Shown: positions 1-8,209 of the stretch, in pieces | Layout of the letters: the number at the start of each line of letters is the position of its first letter | How positions within the stretch are numbered: position 1 is the first letter of the stretch | DNA from: CAYJFQ01 sp964369955 | GTDB taxonomy: Bacteria; Bacillota_I; Bacilli_A; Erysipelotrichales; Erysipelotrichaceae | Assembly (NCBI GenBank): GCA_964369955.1 | Contig: CAYJFQ010000010.1 | Span: forward strand, 1-49,484 | Direction: 5' to 3' | Length of the DNA: 49,484 bases | Made by a program: the position numbers and the translations under genes | Notes under the pieces: generated by a model | What the model was told of the DNA's origin: nothing | The model's input: only the letters and a program-made list of their open reading frames with translations | Databases searched by the model: none

Positions 1-28
1 TATTATCACTACCACCCCCTAGTGTCAA
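1..28 (-). promoter_or_regulatory. promoter reading out of the window with CsoR/RcnR-like operator
   Basis: On the minus strand a perfect -35 TTGACA (23-28) is followed after 17 bases by a -10 that runs off the left edge. The spacer holds the inverted repeat CACTA / TAGTG (7-11 and 20-24) around a G-rich core. An inverted repeat flanking a G-tract is the typical operator form of the CsoR/RcnR/FrmR repressor family, which controls copper, nickel, formaldehyde or persulfide responses. The regulated gene lies outside the window, so the assignment rests on the operator shape only. Confidence 0.45.
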
Positions 29-200
29 CACTTTTTTAAAACTTTTTTAAATAAATTTTTATAATCAATTTAATGAGTTCTAAAACCTTTTAAAACAAGG
101 ATTTCTAATAATATATAGGCAAAATTATCACTTCAATAGTTTGCATTATTTTTAACAATGTTGACCCAATATTTATTTGTAATAAAAATTATTAACTATT

Positions 201-231
201 AAGAAAAAAGGATCTGCTAGTGAGATCCTTT
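201..231 (-). terminator. intrinsic terminator of the Fbp/Afu-type operon
   Basis: On the minus strand, AAAGGATCT and AGATCCTTT form a 9-bp stem with a 7-base loop, followed by a T-run. It lies 21 bases past the permease stop. Apart from this hairpin and the promoter at 1-28, nothing recognisable is seen in 1-252. Confidence 0.85.
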
Positions 232-252
232 GAGATAATATATTTTAATATG

Positions 253-1932
253 CTAGAAGGTAATCTCTTTCGATTTTGAGACCTTCATAAATATTAAAAG
301 TGACGCTATCGTTAAAGCGTTCAACACTGTCGCATAAGCAGCTGCAGTTCCGTAAGAACCTCGAGATACCTGCGCATAGATAGAAATAGTTAACGTTATT
401 GTGCTTAAGTTGTAAAGAATTATTGCCGTTGACAATTCAGTAATAATTGTTACCCAACTTAAAATAGCTCCTGACAATATTCCATTAGCCATCATTGGTG
501 TAGTGACCTTAAAGAACGCTGCCATTTTAGAACTACCTAAAGATATAGCCGCTTCTTCAACAGTGATTGGTATTTGTTGTAAAATCGCAATTGAAGAACG
601 AATGGTATAAGGTAGTCTTCTAATAACTAAGGCAATAATCATAATTGTGGTCGTTCCTGTTAAAACTAAAGGCTTAGAATTAAATGCCACAACTAATGCA
701 ATACCAACAACTGAACCCGGGATAATATAAGGTAACATTGAGAAAGTGTCAATCGCATCATTTAATTTATTTCTTCTTCTTACAACTAAGTAAGCAATTA
801 AGATAGCCATAACAATAACAATAATTAACGCTGCACCTCCAATAAAGAAAGTATTGGAAATCGAGTTCACTAATCCATCTTTAATTTTAATATAGCTATC
901 AAAAGAATAACCTGGAACAAATATCTTTCCGCTAGTCTTTAAAAATGAGGTATACATTACATAAATCTGAGGTAAGAATGCAACACCTGTAATAATATAA
1001 ATATAAGCGTGCATTAAGAAATTTTTTAAACCCTTAGCTTGTTTTCTTTCAATTGGGTGTAATGCATTCATCTTAAAATTGAAACGATTAGCAATAGCTT
1101 TTTGGAATAAGAAAATGAGTGCTGTAATAACAATCGCAATAACTGCTATCGCTGACGCAAAGTTCTTATCCTGTCCAACCTCTCCAAAATACTGATTATA
1201 TATTAGTACCGGAAAAGTTTCGTAACCCTCACCAATTAATAACGGGGTTCCAAAATCCGCAAAAGCTCTCATAAAGACTAATAGAGCAGCTGCCAAAATA
1301 GTTGGCATTGATAGTGGGATTACCACTTTAAAGAAACGTTTAATACCACTGCACCCCATATTATCTGAAGCCTCCAATAATGAATTATCAATATTCTTCA
1401 AAGCTCCAGAAACATACAAGAATACAAGTGGAAATAACTGTAAAGTTAAAACTAACAAGATTCCATTGAATCCATAGATATTTGGCATCTTGAAAGCCTC
1501 AAAACCAATACTATGAACAAAATTCTCAACAAAGACAGTAATTACACCAGATCTACCCAACAACAATATCCAAGAATATGCTCCAATAAACGGTGCAGAC
1601 ATTGAACCTAAGATGATAATCATCTGAACAAACCCCTTACCTTTTATCTCATACATATTGTAGAAATATGCCATCGGTATTCCGATTATCATCGTTAATA
1701 CTGTCGCAATAGAAGTCACTGAGAAAGAATTATACAAGGCCTTTACATAAGTAGCCTTCGAAAAGAACTTATTAAAATACTCTAAAGTAAACACTCCCTC
1801 AGAAATTACTGATTGTTTAACAATTGTCAACAATGGATAAAGTAGGAACAAACCATAAGCAGCAAATATAGTTAGTGAAATAATTACCCAAATATCCAAC
1901 TTAGCTTTTTTCGGCTTAGTTAAAACACTCAC
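253..1932 (-). CDS. ABC transporter permease, fused double-domain (Fbp/Afu type)
   Basis: Inner-membrane permease of an importer in the iron(III)/thiamine/phosphonate/sugar-phosphate group. At 559 residues it carries two consecutive permease domains, each with about six membrane segments: roughly 15-285 and 300-555. EAA-type cytoplasmic loops are visible near ASDNMGCSG and AAISLGSS, where the ATPase docks. The start is GTG and overlaps the ATPase stop by 4 bases, which indicates translational coupling. It is the last gene of a binding protein-ATPase-permease operon. The family is clear; the substrate is not. See the binding protein for arguments for a phosphorylated substrate. Confidence 0.9.
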   Translation of the reverse strand: MSVLTKPKKAKLDIWVIISLTIFAAYGLFLLYPLLTIVKQSVISEGVFTLEYFNKFFSKATYVKALYNSFSVTSIATVLTMIIGIPMAYFYNMYEIKGKGFVQMIIILGSMSAPFIGAYSWILLLGRSGVITVFVENFVHSIGFEAFKMPNIYGFNGILLVLTLQLFPLVFLYVSGALKNIDNSLLEASDNMGCSGIKRFFKVVIPLSMPTILAAALLVFMRAFADFGTPLLIGEGYETFPVLIYNQYFGEVGQDKNFASAIAVIAIVITALIFLFQKAIANRFNFKMNALHPIERKQAKGLKNFLMHAYIYIITGVAFLPQIYVMYTSFLKTSGKIFVPGYSFDSYIKIKDGLVNSISNTFFIGGAALIIVIVMAILIAYLVVRRRNKLNDAIDTFSMLPYIIPGSVVGIALVVAFNSKPLVLTGTTTIMIIALVIRRLPYTIRSSIAILQQIPITVEEAAISLGSSKMAAFFKVTTPMMANGILSGAILSWVTIITELSTAIILYNLSTITLTISIYAQVSRGSYGTAAAYATVLNALTIASLLIFMKVSKSKEITF

Positions 1933-3050
1933 TTCTTATACTTATCGCCATCATTATTAACACCCTTAATGATATTATCTTCACCATTAGCCGTAAAAAC
2001 ATTTATCTTTTCATTTTTAAGTGTTAACATAATGCGCTCACCTTTTTTAATAATTTCGCCAATTTTTGATTCTTGAATGATCTCAGCTTTATTCCCTGAA
2101 TCCAAGTGAACAAAGTAATGAGTGTTTAATCCTAGGAAAACACTATCATCCACAGTTGCTGCTAAACCTTCTTTACCTTGTGTATCGATCACAAACTCTT
2201 CAGGTCTAATTGAAACAATTACATCTTGCTCTTTAATCTGATCTTCAAGCACATTTTCTAAAGTGATAGCATAACTACCATCTATACAAAGTCTTGCTTT
2301 CCCTTTTTCAATCTCTAACTTACCATCTAAAATATTTGTCCTACCAATAAAGTTTGAAACAAATAAATTAGCCGGTCTTTGATATAAGTCTTGAGGAGTT
2401 CCGATATGTTGAATAATGCCATCCTTCATAACAGCGATACGATCACTAACAGCCATCGCCTCTTCTTGATCATGAGTTACATAAACAGTTGTAATATTTA
2501 CACTATTTTGAATTTCCTTAATAACCGTTCTCATCTCAACCCTTAACTTCGCGTCAAGGTTACTTAATGGTTCATCCATTAAAAGTACATCAGGTTTAAT
2601 AACTAATGCTCTTGCGAGCGCAACCCTTTGTTGTTGTCCGCCAGATAATCGATCTGGAGAACGGTCTGCATAATCATAAATATGCATTAACTTCATAAAC
2701 TTATCCGTCTCAACAATCATTTCATCCTTAGGATACTTGCGATTCTTTAAACCAAACGCAACATTATCCCTAACTGTTAAGTGTGGGAATATTGCATAAT
2801 TTTGAAATACCATTCCAATATTTCTTTTTGAAGGATCCATATCATTAATCCTTTTATCATTAAAGTAAAAATCTCCGCCCTCAATGCTATTAAAACCTGC
2901 GATCATTCTTAATAATGTAGTTTTGCCACATCCAGAAGGACCAAGGAGGGTGAAAAACTCACCCTCCTTGATATCTAAAGAAAGATCTGGAATAATCGTG
3001 TTATCTCCATAGCGTTTGATGGCATCAGTTATCTTAATATTGACACTCAT
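1929..3050 (-). CDS. ABC transporter ATP-binding protein (FbpC/PotA type)
   Basis: ATPase that powers the adjacent fused permease. Visible motifs are Walker A GPSGCGKTT (37-45), Q-loop VFQN, signature LSGGQQQR (about 136-143) and Walker B VLLMDEP, followed by the switch histidine in VTHDQEEA. The C-terminal 130 residues form the TOBE-like regulatory extension typical of the FbpC/PotA/MalK branch, giving the usual 373-residue length. A GGAGAAG ribosome site precedes the ATG. It lies 21 bases after the binding-protein gene and overlaps the permease start. Confidence 0.93.
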   Translation of the reverse strand: MSVNIKITDAIKRYGDNTIIPDLSLDIKEGEFFTLLGPSGCGKTTLLRMIAGFNSIEGGDFYFNDKRINDMDPSKRNIGMVFQNYAIFPHLTVRDNVAFGLKNRKYPKDEMIVETDKFMKLMHIYDYADRSPDRLSGGQQQRVALARALVIKPDVLLMDEPLSNLDAKLRVEMRTVIKEIQNSVNITTVYVTHDQEEAMAVSDRIAVMKDGIIQHIGTPQDLYQRPANLFVSNFIGRTNILDGKLEIEKGKARLCIDGSYAITLENVLEDQIKEQDVIVSIRPEEFVIDTQGKEGLAATVDDSVFLGLNTHYFVHLDSGNKAEIIQESKIGEIIKKGERIMLTLKNEKINVFTANGEDNIIKGVNNDGDKYKK

Positions 3051-3071
3051 AAACTTCTCCCTTTTTTTAAA

Positions 3072-4103
3072 TTATCTTGAATCAACCTCAGCTTTGATAT
3101 CAGCATAACGTTCTTGCCATGCAGTTTTGTTTTCAGCTACATATGGAATATCTTCATAAACTACATTAATTTCACTGAAAGGTTTCATAACTGGGTTTTG
3201 AATTTCGATACTTGAGTTAGTGCCACGTACTGTTAAACCAGAAATAATAGTTTGACACTCATCAGAAATTAAGAAATCGATGAATTCTTTAGCTTCATCA
3301 GAATTTTTAGCACCAGCAACGATCATAGAAGCAGATGGTAACCATACAGCGCCTTCTTCAGGATAGATAACAGTTACATCAGCACCATCTTCTACTAAAG
3401 CCATACAAGGATCTTCATAAGAAACACCAACAACATATTCACCTTCTGCTACACCTTTGTAGATCGCAGAAGAGCTGTCGATTTGAATTCCGTCTAATTG
3501 TTCAACGAAATCTTCAACATAATCCCAAGCTTTTTCATCATAAGGCTCATCACCCATAACTAATAGCATATTTGTTAATTCCGCAAAAGCACTTGAAGAT
3601 TTTGCAGGATTACCTGACGCAATTTTACCTTTTAATGCAGGATTTAATAAATCAGCATAACCATTAATTTCACCAGTTAGCCCTAATTCAGCAGCTAATT
3701 TATTATTAATAATAATTGCTCCAGAACCAGATAATAAATAGTTAGTGAAATATCCAGTAGTGTTGCGGTAAGCTTCATCAATTAATTCCTCATTACCAGA
3801 AGTATACTCTTCAAATAAATGAGGGAATTGAGTAAATGTCCCTAAGTTTACACCACCCCACATAACATCTGCTTGAGGATTATCTTTTTCAGCATCTAAT
3901 CTAGTTAAACATTCCCCTGTCCCCATTGACAATAATTCAACATTAATTCCTGTAGCTTCTTCAAAAGCTGGAATAATATTATCTACTTCACCATCAGAAT
4001 TAGGTGAATAGATAACAAGAGTTCTTTGGTCTTCATTAGAACTACAACCAGTTAAAACAGCTGCAACTAATAACAAAGACACGAAAAGCTTTAATAATTT
4101 CAT
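3072..4103 (-). CDS. ABC transporter substrate-binding lipoprotein (Fbp/Afu type)
   Basis: Extracellular solute-binding lipoprotein and first gene of its operon. Signal peptide 1-19 ends in the lipobox LTGC with the lipidated Cys at 20, followed by a family-1/6 type binding fold (TLVIYSPNS, AFEEATGINVELLSMGTG). This family includes iron(III) proteins, but the adjacent Tyr-Tyr pair that usually coordinates iron is not seen. Members of the same fold bind hexose phosphates (AfuA) or 2-aminoethylphosphonate. A cre-like site lies in its promoter and a phosphoesterase/Phn operon lies next door, so I infer a phosphorylated organic substrate rather than iron. That remains an inference. Confidence 0.85.
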   Translation of the reverse strand: MKLLKLFVSLLLVAAVLTGCSSNEDQRTLVIYSPNSDGEVDNIIPAFEEATGINVELLSMGTGECLTRLDAEKDNPQADVMWGGVNLGTFTQFPHLFEEYTSGNEELIDEAYRNTTGYFTNYLLSGSGAIIINNKLAAELGLTGEINGYADLLNPALKGKIASGNPAKSSSAFAELTNMLLVMGDEPYDEKAWDYVEDFVEQLDGIQIDSSSAIYKGVAEGEYVVGVSYEDPCMALVEDGADVTVIYPEEGAVWLPSASMIVAGAKNSDEAKEFIDFLISDECQTIISGLTVRGTNSSIEIQNPVMKPFSEINVVYEDIPYVAENKTAWQERYADIKAEVDSR

Positions 4104-4123
4104 AAATTACCTCTCGATTATTT

Positions 4124-4137
4124 TGTAATCGCTTTCT
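4124..4137 (-). promoter_or_regulatory. cre-like catabolite repression site
   Basis: Minus-strand AGAAAGCGATTACA differs by one base from the strong cre form TGAAAGCGATTACA seen at 44734-44747. It sits downstream of the -10 and upstream of the ribosome site of the binding-protein gene, a roadblock position that CcpA or another LacI-family repressor could use. Confidence 0.5.
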
Positions 4138-4146
4138 ATTGATTTT

Positions 4147-4175
4147 ATTTTACTTGATTTGAAACTTTGTTTCAA
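4147..4175 (-). promoter_or_regulatory. promoter of the Fbp/Afu-type operon with overlapping inverted repeat
   Basis: Minus-strand -35 TTGAAA (4170-4175), 17-base spacer and -10 TAAAAT (4147-4152). The -35 is embedded in a perfect inverted repeat, TTGAAAC-TTT-GTTTCAA (4159-4175), a plausible operator for an unidentified regulator. Confidence 0.65.
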
Positions 4176-4194
4176 GATAATTTGTTTAAAACAT

Positions 4195-4218
4195 AAAAAA
4201 AAGCGCATCCGCGCTTTT
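4195..4218 (-). terminator. intrinsic terminator of the phn operon
   Basis: AAAAGCGC and GCGCTTTT pair around a 4-base loop, with a long A-run on the plus strand that reads as T-run on the minus strand. The hairpin overlaps the stop codon of the phosphoesterase gene at 4217-4219. Confidence 0.9.
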
Positions 4219-5728
4219 AAACAATTACTCTAAAATTTCTTTTATCATCTACGACAACAGGTGTATTTTTCATAATATACTCAACAATGATTTCAACAAC
4301 ATCTTTACCGTCATCAGCTAGGACCTTACAATCCTTTAAAACCATGTAATCTCCACCGCCTGAATAACGGTAATTGCTAATAACCATTGAATAATTATCG
4401 CTATCTAATACATCGACACCATTTCTTTTAAGTTCAATAATTCGAGATCCTATTGAATTACTAGCTTTAACTAAATAATCAATTCCGTCTAACATATCAT
4501 ACTCAAAATGAATCGGTTTGGGATTACAATATCCATCAGAAACAACAACCTGATTATCTTTAACCGTAAAATATTCAGCTGCCTTTTCAAGATAGTTCTT
4601 TAACTGAAGACCAGTAATCTCGATCTTTACTAAACTATTAGGATAGATATAAGTAGAAACTATATCTCTCATTGTAATATCTTGATTAAAGCCAACTACA
4701 CCATTAAACAAAGCACAAGCAGAAATATCAGCTTGATAATGATCTAGTTGAATTTGATTTAAAAAACTAACACACTTATCCTTATCAAGTCTAGCCCTAA
4801 ACTCATCACTAATCAGACAGTCACCATTAACTAAACTGCCAATCGGCTGATCCAGCCATTTTTGACAAGCTTTCTCTTCACTTTCAATTAAAGCTAGCAT
4901 TTGGTTGTCGATATCACCATCAGCTTTAACTAATTTTCCACTAATTTCCTTTGTTATTGTGTCAATTTCCACATAACCCAACTCAGAGGCATTGGCTGCC
5001 GTTTGGATAACATAAGTTCCCAAGACTTCTTGGCAAATTGAACGATGTTGATGACCCGTTAAAAAGATATCAATACCTAACTGTTCTAACAACAACTTGT
5101 ATCCATGATCACAATAAGTAACATTAGGTAAATCACTACCATCAAACATCTTCTCAAAGCCTCCATGATAAACAACAACTAAATAGTCATAAGACTCTTC
5201 ACTTTTTAACTTAAAAATAGCATCTTTTAAATACTGATAAGCATTAATAAATGTTAAATCTTTTATGTTGTCTGGATGCTCCCAATTGGGAATATAATCA
5301 TTAGTTGCCCCAACTATCGCAACCCTATATCCATCAATCTCTTTAATTTGGTAATTAAACTCAAAGTCCTTACTTCCCTTAATATTTCCAGTAACACACT
5401 GAGAATTTAAATCATTAAGGTATTTCTTTAAAACATCTTGATGGTAGTTAAAATCATGATTGCCAATATTATAGTAATCATATTCTAAATAATTTAAACA
5501 AGTGGCCATAGGATTAATCTTATCCTCTTTAAATAAATGATGATAATAAGTTAGAGCGCTTCCTTGTAAAATATCTCCATTGTCAATCAATAAGCTGTTA
5601 GCATCGCGATTTTTTTGAATAAACTTTGATAGCCTTGACAATCCTTGATTAGCCAATTGCCCATTTGAATAAAGATAAGGACTAACATAACCATGAACAT
5701 CAGAAGTAAAAAATATCTTAAGCTTCAC
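4217..5728 (-). CDS. 5'-nucleotidase / 2',3'-cyclic phosphodiesterase-type metallophosphoesterase
   Basis: Two-domain UshA-type enzyme that would release phosphate from nucleotides or related esters using two metal ions. The N-terminal metallophosphatase domain shows D10 and H12 (FFTSDVHG), NGDILQG (about 50-56), GNHDFNY (89-95) and a GH.H pair in LTGHQHRS. The C-terminal half is the 5'-nucleotidase substrate domain. Its 503 residues fit the family, but there is no signal peptide, so it should act in the cytosol, unlike secreted UshA. The start is GTG, with AAAGGG inside the end of the preceding permease gene. As last gene of the phn operon it probably handles the imported compound; that role is inferred. 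Confidence 0.88.
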   Translation of the reverse strand: MKLKIFFTSDVHGYVSPYLYSNGQLANQGLSRLSKFIQKNRDANSLLIDNGDILQGSALTYYHHLFKEDKINPMATCLNYLEYDYYNIGNHDFNYHQDVLKKYLNDLNSQCVTGNIKGSKDFEFNYQIKEIDGYRVAIVGATNDYIPNWEHPDNIKDLTFINAYQYLKDAIFKLKSEESYDYLVVVYHGGFEKMFDGSDLPNVTYCDHGYKLLLEQLGIDIFLTGHQHRSICQEVLGTYVIQTAANASELGYVEIDTITKEISGKLVKADGDIDNQMLALIESEEKACQKWLDQPIGSLVNGDCLISDEFRARLDKDKCVSFLNQIQLDHYQADISACALFNGVVGFNQDITMRDIVSTYIYPNSLVKIEITGLQLKNYLEKAAEYFTVKDNQVVVSDGYCNPKPIHFEYDMLDGIDYLVKASNSIGSRIIELKRNGVDVLDSDNYSMVISNYRYSGGGDYMVLKDCKVLADDGKDVVEIIVEYIMKNTPVVVDDKRNFRVIV

Positions 5729-5732
5729 AACA

Positions 5733-6545
5733 CTAACCCTTTGCTAACTTAACTCTAATCTTAGTTGAGAAGAACTCAATAATTAATACTAAGATAATTA
5801 AACCAAGCAATAAAACCCCGACATCATTCCAACGACCAGCACTCATTGCAAACTTCAACGGAGCTCCAATACCACCAGCTCCAACTAAACCTAGCACTGA
5901 AGCATTCTTAACATTAATATCATAACGATAAATAACGATAGAAATAATATTTGACATTAACTGCGGCAATATTCCAAAACGAATCTTTTGGAAAGTAGTA
6001 CAACCAGAAGCATCTAAAGCTTCAGAAATACCTGGCTCAAGATCTTCAATAACTTCAATAAAAAGTTTTGAACACATTCCAATTGAAGTGGCAGCTAAAG
6101 TTAAAACCCCCGCAAAAGCTCCAGGTCCTGTAACTCTAATAAACATCAATCCATAAACAAAAACTGGGAAAGTTCTAAGAATTGTAATAACTAGAACTCC
6201 AAGACCACTCAACCACTTAGGTGAAATATTTCTTGAAGAGATAAAAGCTAAAGGCAGAGAAATAATTGCCCCAATTAAAGTGCCAAGTAACCCGATGGCA
6301 GCTGTTTCTAGCAACAAGTAGGCTAAGCCAGATGTTGTAAAATTAAAAGCAACATCCATTGAAGGGTTTAAAATACCTTTAATAATATTCTCTGCAACTA
6401 ATGCACCGTTTTCAGATATTCCGTTGTAGTCAATACTAGCCACTGAAGGTACAATAATAATTCCAAGCAATATAATACTAGCAACTACTCTTATCCATGT
6501 CTTAGGTCTTAGATCATACTGTCTAGAGACTGTTAAAGTATTCAT
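5733..6545 (-). CDS. phnE: phosphonate/phosphate ABC transporter permease PhnE (second copy)
   Basis: Membrane permease of 270 residues with about six segments and the PhnE loop motif EALDASGCTTFQKIRFGILPQ, the EAA loop that contacts PhnC. The ending GLVGAGGIGAPL is typical of PhnE. The ATG overlaps the stop of the upstream phnE by one base (TAATG). It would form a heterodimer with that paralogue. No carbon-phosphorus lyase gene is in the window, so the ligand could be phosphonate, phosphite or a phosphate ester. Confidence 0.9.
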   Translation of the reverse strand: MNTLTVSRQYDLRPKTWIRVVASIILLGIIIVPSVASIDYNGISENGALVAENIIKGILNPSMDVAFNFTTSGLAYLLLETAAIGLLGTLIGAIISLPLAFISSRNISPKWLSGLGVLVITILRTFPVFVYGLMFIRVTGPGAFAGVLTLAATSIGMCSKLFIEVIEDLEPGISEALDASGCTTFQKIRFGILPQLMSNIISIVIYRYDINVKNASVLGLVGAGGIGAPLKFAMSAGRWNDVGVLLLGLIILVLIIEFFSTKIRVKLAKG

Positions 6546-7369
6546 TATGTCAATCTCCTTCTAATCGCACGCGAGATAGATTCAATAATCACAACAACAA
6601 CGATTAAAGAAATTAAAACCATCCCTGTATCTTGATATTGTCGCCACCCTAGAGTTTCACTTAAAATTAAACCAATGCCGCCAGCGCCAACATATCCTAA
6701 GATAGCAGCACTTCTTACATTCATTTCAAAATTATATAAAATCATCGAATAATAATAAGCCCTAATCTGTGGATAAATAGCACATCTAATACACTTGATA
6801 GTGCTAGCACCAGTAGATTCCAAGGCCTCATATGGACCCATGTCTACAGTTTCAATTTGTTCATACAACATCTTAGAAGCAATTGAAAAAGTAAAAATCG
6901 AAATTGCTAAAGTTCCAGCAAAAGTTCCAATCCCAAAGATATAAACAGCAATTAATGCATAAACTAAAACTGGAATTGTTCTTAGCAAACTAAGAATTGT
7001 TCTTAGAGTTGTAATCACAAAACGATTCTTAATAATATTAGTAGAGTTTACAAAAGCCATTGGCAAGGCCAAAACAGCGCCAACTAAAGTACCAACTACC
7101 GACATTGTTAAAGTATCAAGTAATGGACCAGCTAATTTAGAAAAATAATCAACATTAGGAGGGAACATTCCAATTAAAATATCCCAGAAATAATGACCCC
7201 TTTCAATTAATACCATTATATCAAAACCTGTAAAATCAGCAGTCAACCAGATAACAACGACTGTTGCAATAACGATATAAACTGTCGGATTAAATTTTTC
7301 CTTGACAACCTTACCATTAGACAAAGTAAAAGTCTCGGAAACAAATAATGATTTTAATTTAGCTAGCAT
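6545..7369 (-). CDS. phnE: phosphonate/phosphate ABC transporter permease PhnE (first copy)
   Basis: Paralogue of the following permease, with the same EALESTGASTIKCIRCAIYPQ loop and GYVGAGGIGLIL ending. The reading frame is open up to 7396, but the ATG at 7369 is chosen: it has TGGAGAA at proper distance and reduces overlap with phnC to 11 bases. That gives 274 residues. About six membrane segments are seen after a short cytoplasmic N-terminus. It is the third gene of phnD-phnC-phnE-phnE-phosphoesterase. Confidence 0.9.
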   Translation of the reverse strand: MLAKLKSLFVSETFTLSNGKVVKEKFNPTVYIVIATVVVIWLTADFTGFDIMVLIERGHYFWDILIGMFPPNVDYFSKLAGPLLDTLTMSVVGTLVGAVLALPMAFVNSTNIIKNRFVITTLRTILSLLRTIPVLVYALIAVYIFGIGTFAGTLAISIFTFSIASKMLYEQIETVDMGPYEALESTGASTIKCIRCAIYPQIRAYYYSMILYNFEMNVRSAAILGYVGAGGIGLILSETLGWRQYQDTGMVLISLIVVVVIIESISRAIRRRLT

Positions 7370-8135
7370 TATTTTTCTCCATGAATTCATCATCACTTAA
7401 TTCACGTCCATAGATCGTCTTTAACACTTCACTATCAATCCCCTCAGTAAGGCCATCATAAACAATAACGCCATCTTTAATGCCGATGACACGATCAGCA
7501 TACTTCAAAGCTAAATCTACATGGTGAATATTAATGATGATAGAAATATTCATTTCTTTATTTATTTTTTTAAAGTCTTCCATAACTGAAGATGCCATAA
7601 TTGGATCTAATGAAGCAACAGGCTCATCAGCTAAGATAATATCTGGGTTTTGTGCAATTGTACGCGCAAGAGCTACCCTTTGCTGTTGGCCACCAGACAA
7701 CTGGTCAGCACGAATATAAGCTTTCTCCAAAATATCAACTTTATCCAAAGCTTCCAAAGCTGAAATTTTGTCCGCTTTGGAGTAGATGCCCACTAGGGAT
7801 TGAATGAAATTCATATCAGCAACCTTTGATGTTAATACATTATTAATAACACTTGTTCTTTTTACTAAATTAAAAGATTGAAAAACCATTCCAATTTTTC
7901 TTCTAAATCTTCTTAATGCTTTACCCTTTAATTTAGCAACATCTACCCCGTTTACAAATAATTCCCCACTTGTAATTGGATGCATTTTATTAATCGCTCT
8001 TAATAAAGTACTTTTACCGGCACCAGACAAACCAATAATCGCCACAAATTCACCCTGCTGGATTTGTAGGCTTACACCGTTTAAAGCACGAACTCCATTG
8101 TTATAAACTTTCGATACATTTTTAAATTCAATCAT
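7359..8135 (-). CDS. phnC: phosphonate/phosphate ABC transporter ATPase PhnC
   Basis: ATPase of 258 residues with Walker A GLSGAGKST (35-43), Q-loop VFQSFNLV, signature LSGGQQQR and Walker B IILADEPVASLDP. The last motif, with VASLDP after the Walker B, is typical of PhnC. The insertion after the Q-loop (TSKVADMNFIQSLVGIYSK) is also normal for PhnC. AGAGGAAAG precedes the ATG. It follows phnD across a strong hairpin and overlaps phnE. Confidence 0.93.
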   Translation of the reverse strand: MIEFKNVSKVYNNGVRALNGVSLQIQQGEFVAIIGLSGAGKSTLLRAINKMHPITSGELFVNGVDVAKLKGKALRRFRRKIGMVFQSFNLVKRTSVINNVLTSKVADMNFIQSLVGIYSKADKISALEALDKVDILEKAYIRADQLSGGQQQRVALARTIAQNPDIILADEPVASLDPIMASSVMEDFKKINKEMNISIIINIHHVDLALKYADRVIGIKDGVIVYDGLTEGIDSEVLKTIYGRELSDDEFMEKNNAS

Positions 8136-8160
8136 GTCTTTCCTCTTTCATAAAAAATGA

Positions 8161-8188
8161 AAGATAAGGCAGATTACTGCCTTATCTT
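8161..8188 (-). terminator. 12-bp intercistronic hairpin between phnD and phnC
   Basis: AAGATAAGGCAG and CTGCCTTATCTT form a perfect 12-bp stem with a 4-base loop in the 74-base gap between phnD and phnC. On the minus strand it is followed by TTTCATTTTTT. It could be a partial terminator or a 3' stabiliser that lets the binding protein be made in excess of the membrane parts. Confidence 0.8.
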
Positions 8189-8209
8189 AATAAATTAATT
8201 AGTAATAAA

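Noticed and set aside
3072..4103. Calling the binding protein an iron(III) carrier
   Set aside because: The Tyr-Tyr pair is not seen and the cre-like control does not fit; only the general family is claimed.
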